64,000 bases of DNA from an uncultured Clostridia bacterium. GTDB lineage: Bacteria > Bacillota > Clostridia > Christensenellales > Borkfalkiaceae. The first letter of the stretch is position 1, and each line of letters starts with the position of its first letter. The notes under the pieces were generated by a model. That model was not told where the DNA came from. It ran no database searches and worked only from the letters and a program-made list of their open reading frames with translations. Made by a program: the position numbers and the translations under genes. The stretch is from assembly GCA_947589085.1 (NCBI GenBank), contig CANPZD010000003.1:1-64000 (forward strand), written 5' to 3'. Positions 59,401-64,000 of this stretch are shown in pieces.

Positions 59401-59794
59401 TCTTTCGGCGGAGCAGATTGCGCTTTTGAGCGAAGAGCGGCTTGAGGCGATCCTCAAAATCCCGTGTCTTACGTCGCTTGCGGGAAAAGAGATTCGGCGG
59501 GAACAGACGTTTCTTGTTTCGCTTCCGGCAGGCGAGTTCGAGGAGATCTACGGAACAAAAGTGCAGGACGGGGTCGTTTTTCAGGGCGCGATCGATCTTT
59601 TGGTGCGGGATGAAGCGGGATATCGGATCATCGACTACAAATTCTCTTCGCGCAGCGACGGGGATCTTGCGCGCTTTTACGCGCCGCAGATCAAGCTGTA
59701 CCGGAAGGCGGTGGCCAAAATCGTCGGCGTGGCCGAATCGGATGTGCGCGCGAGCATTGTAAATCTCGTTTCCGGGCGGGAAATTCCCGTTTGA
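56417..59794 (+). CDS. addA: ATP-dependent helicase/nuclease subunit A (AddA, UvrD-type)
   Basis: ATGA overlap; Walker A VSASAGSGKTHVMIERF; FVDEYQDVNPMQSAIL; HASKGLEFPVVIL; C-terminal IDYKFSSRSDGDLARFYAPQIKLYRKA. Confidence 0.94.
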   Translation: MSLTQEQARAVGARGKIIVSASAGSGKTHVMIERFAAILKSGEATVGEILAVTFTNKAASQMRERARKKLAEAYRSAGPEERAILKSRLDELPLAEISTIHAFCARLVRTYFYLVGVDPRFTIVDGDQAEGRAVSARAADLAFERAYEEGGAWFGDLLSAYFRNKKDKRLRQTVLALYEKARLTADYAAVLQGYADGGTPEEESRDAAKTEFDRIVAYLAADLRDRAAEIARKAEGLICFVSEHAPRALPVLQASIAAARRLAKTEDLFAFCALAQQTVFLRSCVRSRKDSPAALHAIGQTQEISHQIKALCAAAGEQKCDRSEEYRRYLDGRSRAAALAKLALYYDEEYTRLKREANILDYADLEHLAWEVLQNGEAAAAVRAKYRYIFVDEYQDVNPMQSAILEAVAGKEIFYVGDKKQAIYGFRGSRTRFFTQKENEFGGALPLDTNFRSSDAVLEAVNRVFTAAQRDYTCMTGCGRFGEHRGEVCVHTLAGTGKREPGQRRVYSVAGAAERARENAIAEQTLAIVEEECGRRDGLGKQWFDPDAGKDVCKQVSYGDIAVLVRKNSGAAGAIVRTLSERGIPVTASAEVNICDYFEVRLLLDWISYLDNAEQDIPMASAMLSAIGGFTESELAQIRLKAPAAGRPFRAACREYLRQAGPGNALSEKLNAFFRLAEQYRALARVKTASEILMKLLADGLEAQIAAKGDGRGRLARVRRLVAESADCGDIHAFLRRLKDADYHIDLAESGGEDAVHVLTMHASKGLEFPVVILTELDAPFHGADRDEIMWTDEFGIAPKSFDYENKIFYETVTRRAADVFMRREEIEGERNLLYVAMTRAKYRLHLLLKESDTGDETDVSYTPTRARRLSDFLPRARLREYECAPRALVQTAVKRHAFVYQSDPAIVRQIGEAARPYAYEDSTALPVKDSATGLLRRVHAEMPYPRDDEPEAPIADPDACFSAETGIAYHAFLEHVRFGEKVSEELGRMKKEGLLSAEQIALLSEERLEAILKIPCLTSLAGKEIRREQTFLVSLPAGEFEEIYGTKVQDGVVFQGAIDLLVRDEAGYRIIDYKFSSRSDGDLARFYAPQIKLYRKAVAKIVGVAESDVRASIVNLVSGREIPV

Positions 59795-59870
59795 CAGAGT
59801 TCGGCAAATCCCGACGCAAATGCAGGAAATTCGACGGGCGCTTTCGTCTATCCTTGAACGGGAGTTTTGT

Positions 59871-60488
59871 ATGAAAGCATTTCAGACCGTTGTCCGCGGA
59901 CTTGCCGCGGTTCCCGCATGGATCCCGCTTTTGCTGTATCCGGCGGTGCTTATTGTATATACCGTGTTGGTGCTTGTGCTGGGCGGGAGAAAAACATATC
60001 CTTACGTAGCCGTGGCTTTGGGTGCGGCGGCGTTCACGCTTTTGTGCTGCAAATCGTTTTCGGGCGAGGCGTTCGTATTTCTCGGATTGTATTCCGCGCT
60101 TGCCGCGGTGCTGAAGCTGTTCTTTTTTATTCCGCCCGTCAAGCGGAAGCGCCGTCCGCGCGTATCGAAGGACGAGCGCATCTATCAGAAGTTTCATGCG
60201 GAGCTTGCGGAAAAGCCGGCGAGGCAGGGTCCGCCGAAGATCTGCCGGTTCGAGGAGCCGGAGCCGGTCGTTTCCGCGCAGGAATGCGGCATGCAGCTGC
60301 GATATGCCGACGAACTTCTGTCGCGGCTGAAAAAAGCGTCGCTGAACGCCTCGGACCGTCTGGAAGCGGAGGTGATCGGGCGGTCGTTGGGCGCCTATCG
60401 GTCGAAGAAACTCACGGAGGAAGAGATCCGCGCGCTGAACGATTGTCTTGCGTCGCTTCTCAAACTCACTGCAAAGTATAAGCTGTAA
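59871..60488 (+). CDS. Membrane protein of unknown function
   Basis: Three hydrophobic segments then a charged C-terminal half. Confidence 0.65.
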   Translation: MKAFQTVVRGLAAVPAWIPLLLYPAVLIVYTVLVLVLGGRKTYPYVAVALGAAAFTLLCCKSFSGEAFVFLGLYSALAAVLKLFFFIPPVKRKRRPRVSKDERIYQKFHAELAEKPARQGPPKICRFEEPEPVVSAQECGMQLRYADELLSRLKKASLNASDRLEAEVIGRSLGAYRSKKLTEEEIRALNDCLASLLKLTAKYKL

Positions 60489-60531
60489 AAAAAACCGCCC
60501 GCGGCAACAGTCCGCAGGCGGTTTTTTTTAC
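60487..60531. terminator. Bidirectional Rho-independent terminator between convergent genes
   Basis: AAAAAAAACCGCCCGCGGCAACAGTCCGCAGGCGGTTTTTTTTA. Confidence 0.85.
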
Positions 60532-60542
60532 GGAAAAACGGA

Positions 60543-61334
60543 TCAGACGGTCAGGGTATTCACGGAGAGCTGAAGCAGCCGGTTGCATTTTCTTGCGCGG
60601 GCGAGTACGGCGGGGGTGATCCGCTCCCCGGCGAGGGCGACGGGCACGCCGTAATCGTCGTATACGCTGCGTTTTACGCGTCTGCCGAGCAAGTTGGTGC
60701 GGTTGAGCAGTTGCAGAAACACGGGTTTGGTTTCCGGTTGCGCCTCTTTTGCGATCGGCTTGGGCGCGGCGCTTTGGGGCGCGGGAATTGGTTCCGCGGG
60801 CATGGCGGGCGGCGCTTCTTCGGCGGAAGGCAAATCGGCGGCGGGACGCATTCTTCGGCTTTTGGGGCGATCGGCGCTGTCGGCGGCGGGTTTGCGTTTG
60901 GGAGCGGAGCGGGCGGCGGCGTCCCGAGAGGGTTTGTCGGGATAGAGCACGGCGTGTTCTCCGAGCGTAACGCAGTCTGCGGCGACGGTTGTGCGTACGC
61001 CGTTTTTGGTGACGACGAGAATGGCCTCCGCGCCTTCGTCGAAGAGCAGATCGCACACGGCGCCGAGGTATTCGCCCGTATAGGCAAAGATTTCTTTTCC
61101 GATGGGGGAAGAGATGCCGGAGGGAGCGGCGAGGCGGGTTTTCCCGGCGATGACGGCGTCGTCCATGGAGATCACGGCGCGGGCGGGCAGGAAAAATTCC
61201 TCTTCTTCGGCGTCAGCGCAGACGAGGCAGGAGAGCGTTTTGCAGTCTTTTGCGGGGCGTGCTTCGGTGACGTAACCGAACGCCTCTCCCGCGGGGGATA
61301 AAACGGGTTTTCCGATCAAGGATGAAAGTTGCAT
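60543..61334 (-). CDS. PRC-barrel domain protein
   Basis: MQLSSLIGKPVLSPAGEAFGYVTEARPAKDCKTLSCLVCADAEEEEFFLPARAV and a second unit IGKEIFAYTGEYLGAVCDLLFDEGAEAILVV. Confidence 0.75.
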   Translation of the reverse strand: MQLSSLIGKPVLSPAGEAFGYVTEARPAKDCKTLSCLVCADAEEEEFFLPARAVISMDDAVIAGKTRLAAPSGISSPIGKEIFAYTGEYLGAVCDLLFDEGAEAILVVTKNGVRTTVAADCVTLGEHAVLYPDKPSRDAAARSAPKRKPAADSADRPKSRRMRPAADLPSAEEAPPAMPAEPIPAPQSAAPKPIAKEAQPETKPVFLQLLNRTNLLGRRVKRSVYDDYGVPVALAGERITPAVLARARKCNRLLQLSVNTLTV

Positions 61335-61526
61335 AATTACCTCTTTGCCTAATGGTATTCTCTTCGGGGACGGAATTTCAGCGGATATTTTGATCGAAAA
61401 CGCGTTATTTTGTCAGAAAGCGAGCGGAAATGAAACGAGGAATGAATATTATAATATATTGAAAAAGATTTGTAATTTTCTTGTGAGGGAATATAATATA
61501 CGCGTAATCAACGCGCAGGAGGGGTT

Positions 61527-61976
61527 ATGAAACGCGCGAAAACAGAAAAATTGAACATAATTCTTTTGTTATTTTCGGTTGCGGGGCTGATTCTCGGGAT
61601 CGCGGGGCTATCGTCGCCGTGGTTCCGTCTGAATGCGATCCCGGGCGCATCGAAGCAATTCGGGCTTTTCGGCTTGGATCTGAGCGACGCCGGAAGAGAG
61701 CTTTCCGCAGTGCGGGTATTCGGCCTGCTTGCGTTCTTTTTCACGTTTTCTGCGCTTTCGGGGTCGATCGTGCTCTCGCTGGGGCAGTTCAAAATCAGAT
61801 ATATCTTCCGCATTGCGCTCTGCATTGCAACGATCCTGATGGGTGCGCTCACGTTTTTCTTGGCGCTGGTATTTGCGGAAAATGCCACGCAGACGTATAC
61901 GATTTCCGCGGGGCCGTATTTGGTTGCGATCGGCGCGATCTTGGGGAGCGTGCCGCTGCCGTTTTATAAGGATTAA
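61527..61976 (+). CDS. Four-TM membrane protein of unknown function
   Basis: 149 aa with four hydrophobic helices; RBS AGGAGGGG. Confidence 0.65.
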   Translation: MKRAKTEKLNIILLLFSVAGLILGIAGLSSPWFRLNAIPGASKQFGLFGLDLSDAGRELSAVRVFGLLAFFFTFSALSGSIVLSLGQFKIRYIFRIALCIATILMGALTFFLALVFAENATQTYTISAGPYLVAIGAILGSVPLPFYKD

Positions 61977-62179
61977 GAGAATCGAGCAGACAGAAAGCGC
62001 CGTTTCAAACAGAGACGGCGCTTATTTTTATTTAATTTGAAATCGCGTGTGCGCGCCCTCGGGCGTTCTCTTTTTCGCCTGTTCTTCCGTCATTCCGAAC
62101 GTCCTTCTCCTGTCATTGCTAACATTTCCTCTCGTCATTCCGAACGAATGTGAGGAATCTCATTCTCAATACGTCATCC

Positions 62180-62220
62180 TGAGCCGTGCGCCCGCCGTTT
62201 TACGGCGGGCGCACGTGTCG
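62180..62220. repeat. Near-copy of the palindrome at 13493-13533
   Basis: TGAGCCGTGCGCCCGCCGTTTTACGGCGGGCGCACGTGTCG; last bases of the right arm diverge. Confidence 0.9.
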
Positions 62221-62230
62221 AAGGATCTCG

Positions 62231-62357
62231 CTGTCCCCTTGAGGGGAAAGTGGCGTGCCGCGGAGCGGCACGCCGAAAGGGGTGGCGTACGCAAACGGAA
62301 CGACAACACCCCCTCAGTCTCGGCTTCGCCTCGCCAGCTCCCCCTCAAGGGGGCGCC
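62231..62357 (+). repeat. Dispersed composite intergenic repeat (copy 3 of 3)
   Basis: Near-identical to 28914-29040. Confidence 0.92.
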
Positions 62358-62423
62358 AAGGCAATGCCGGAGGGGTGAAAAAAAACGAAAAAAACCGCGG
62401 AAAAAGCGGTAGGAAAAAAATAA

Positions 62424-62556
62424 CTCTCCCAAAAAGTATACTTTTTGAGAGAGCGGAAATCGGGTGGTGAAATCGTGCTCCCGGCACGTTTTTGAGTATA
62501 TCACACCCTTTTTTTGCTGTCAAGAGGTTTTTCTCAAAAAGTATACTTTTTGGGAG
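62424..62556 (-). repeat. Two-copy module B: inverted palindromes flanking a minus-strand promoter
   Basis: CTCTCCCAAAAAGTATACTTTTTGAGAGAG (62424-62453) and TCTCAAAAAGTATACTTTTTGGGAGA (62532-62556) flank TTGACA-N17-TATACT (minus). Confidence 0.9.
62495..62523 (-). promoter_or_regulatory. Consensus sigma-A-like promoter inside module B
   Basis: Minus TTGACA (62523-62518), 17-bp spacer, TATACT (62500-62495). Confidence 0.8.
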
Positions 62557-62709
62557 AATTACATAAAGGCGGGCGGGCGAATTCCCTCATAAAACGCGGA
62601 AAAACACGCAAAAAACGTCGTTTTTGCGTGTTTGAGGGCGCGAAGAGGGGCGCTTCCGGGGCAAAAAAACACGGAAAATTCCGAAAGGAATAAATAAAGG
62701 AGGAAGGAT

Positions 62710-64000
62710 ATGAAGAAAAGAACCAGACTTTTGCTCATTCTCGTAGCGGCTCTGTGTTTGTGTCTCGGATTCGGCGTATTTGCTGCGTGCAAGAACGAAC
62801 CGAAGAAACACGTGCACGAGTATACGGCATGGGCGCACGACGGCACATACCATTGGAAGGTGTGTCCGGTGGACGATGCGGCGGACGAAAGTACGCGCGA
62901 AGAGCACACGATGGTAGACGGCAAGTGCACCGTGTGCGACTATGCAGGCGCTCCTGCCGCGCACGTACATAAGTATACAGAACTTCGTTCGGACACGAAG
63001 AACCACTGGTACGAATGTGCGGAGGACGGCGATTACATCACGCAGTTCGGTCATGTTTATGAAAACGGCAAGTGCATCGTATGCGGCAAGGAGGGCACGG
63101 CGCCTGCAGACGCCGAGCTGGATACGCGCAAATGGTACGTTGTCGGGAACGGCGCGGGGTCGCTTCTCAGCATTACGTGGGATAAACTCTTCGGCGATAT
63201 GACGAAGGCGGATCATCCGGACGCGAACGGATACACGGTATACACGCGTACGCTCGATCTGTATAAGGGCGACCAATTCAAATTCGTGCAGGATCTTCTG
63301 TGGGGAGAAGAGGGCGGTCTCGGCTATTACAGTTTGGGCGAAGTTGCCAATTCCGCGGGCGTATTCCAAGACGGCGGTTTGGGCAACATCAAGCTCATGG
63401 AAGGGCAAGACGGCACGTACGAATTCATCATTCGTTCCAAGCCGGGTGAAAATGACACGGCGGTCATGGTGGAGTGGAGACTTGTGAAACCGCTTGAGCC
63501 GCTGAACGTGGAAGAGCAATTCAACATGTACATCATCGGGCACCTTCACTGCACGAACGCGTTGGATCAGAACACGCAGTGGAGCAAGGATCCCTCGTAC
63601 ATGGTGAAGATGAACCTGATGGCGGACGGCGAAACGTTCTATGCGGTTGCCGAGCTGTACGATAACGACGAGTTCAAGGTGTACAACCTCAGAACGAACG
63701 CGTACTTCCCGGACGGCACGAACAACAACCTGAAACCTCCCAAGACGACGCTCTATGTCGTTACATGGAAGATCGGCGACGCAAGCCCGGTATGGGAAGA
63801 ATATCATCACGTCCATAACTATTCCGAATACAAGCACGACGCGAACGAACACTGGTGCGTGTGCGTGCAGGACGGCGAAATGGACGAAACGCACGGAAAA
63901 GCGGCGCACGAGTTCGGAGACGACAACTTCTGCGACGTGTGCGGCTATGAAAAGGCAGAGAAACCGGAGTGCGAAACGCATACTTGGGGTACGGATAACG
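62710..64000 (+). CDS. Paralog of the 24377-28792 lipoprotein (3' end outside window)
   Basis: ATG after AAAGGAGGAAG; MKKRTRLLLILVAALCLCLGFGVFAACKNEPKKHVHEYTAWAHDGTYHWKVC...; frame open to the window end. Absent from the supplied ORF track. Confidence 0.9.
   Translation, partial: MKKRTRLLLILVAALCLCLGFGVFAACKNEPKKHVHEYTAWAHDGTYHWKVCPVDDAADESTREEHTMVDGKCTVCDYAGAPAAHVHKYTELRSDTKNHWYECAEDGDYITQFGHVYENGKCIVCGKEGTAPADAELDTRKWYVVGNGAGSLLSITWDKLFGDMTKADHPDANGYTVYTRTLDLYKGDQFKFVQDLLWGEEGGLGYYSLGEVANSAGVFQDGGLGNIKLMEGQDGTYEFIIRSKPGENDTAVMVEWRLVKPLEPLNVEEQFNMYIIGHLHCTNALDQNTQWSKDPSYMVKMNLMADGETFYAVAELYDNDEFKVYNLRTNAYFPDGTNNNLKPPKTTLYVVTWKIGDASPVWEEYHHVHNYSEYKHDANEHWCVCVQDGEMDETHGKAAHEFGDDNFCDVCGYEKAEKPECETHTWGTDN

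Noticed and set aside
62587-63981. 464-aa antisense ORF listed in the track
   Set aside because: Opposite the real + strand lipoprotein (62710 onward); contains no recognisable domain.
1-64000. tRNA, rRNA, CRISPR arrays, prophage or complete transposase genes
   Set aside because: None recognised when reading intergenic regions. A tRNAscan-SE/Infernal run would be needed to exclude small RNAs formally.

Overview
The window looks like one contiguous chromosomal segment of a moderately GC-rich Clostridia-type (Bacillota) genome. That placement is an inference from gene content, sigma-A-like promoters, Shine-Dalgarno sites and lipoprotein signals. From left to right it contains: a 3'-truncated-in-view DUF58/VWA/VWA operon followed by two very large repeat-rich lipoproteins (1-13.4 kb); an intergenic repeat cluster (13.49-13.93 kb); a minus-strand ECF sigma / C39-like secreted peptidase / membrane protein operon (13.9-16.0 kb); a complete minus-strand arginine operon argG-H-C-J-B-D-F (16.1-23.9 kb); a BspA-like LRR lipoprotein with His/Cys repeats (24.4-28.8 kb); an iscS-iscU-Rrf2 operon (29.1-31.2 kb); rpsF-ssb-rpsR (31.3-32.5 kb); a 944-aa membrane protein with 36-aa tandem repeats; cca; dgkB-like and SpoIIE/PAS phosphatase genes; small membrane paralogs; a phosphodiesterase; a cardiolipin synthase; an MDR dehydrogenase; rpmE, a DUF1385-PrmC fusion and prfA; an aminotransferase; a P-loop protein; thrC; another LRR lipoprotein; addB-addA; a PRC-barrel protein; and, running off the right end, a paralog of the 24.4-kb lipoprotein. 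The supplied ORF track lists only antisense ORFs for that last gene. The most unusual non-coding signal is a ~132-bp module found twice (24079-24210 and 62424-62556). Each copy has two 24-30 nt palindromes in inverted arrangement flanking a perfect TTGACA-N17-TATACT minus-strand promoter, with a terminator-like hairpin about 70 nt downstream, and each sits upstream of one of the paralogous lipoprotein genes. I saw no tRNA, rRNA, CRISPR array or complete transposase gene. Everything here comes from reading the sequence; no database search was run.
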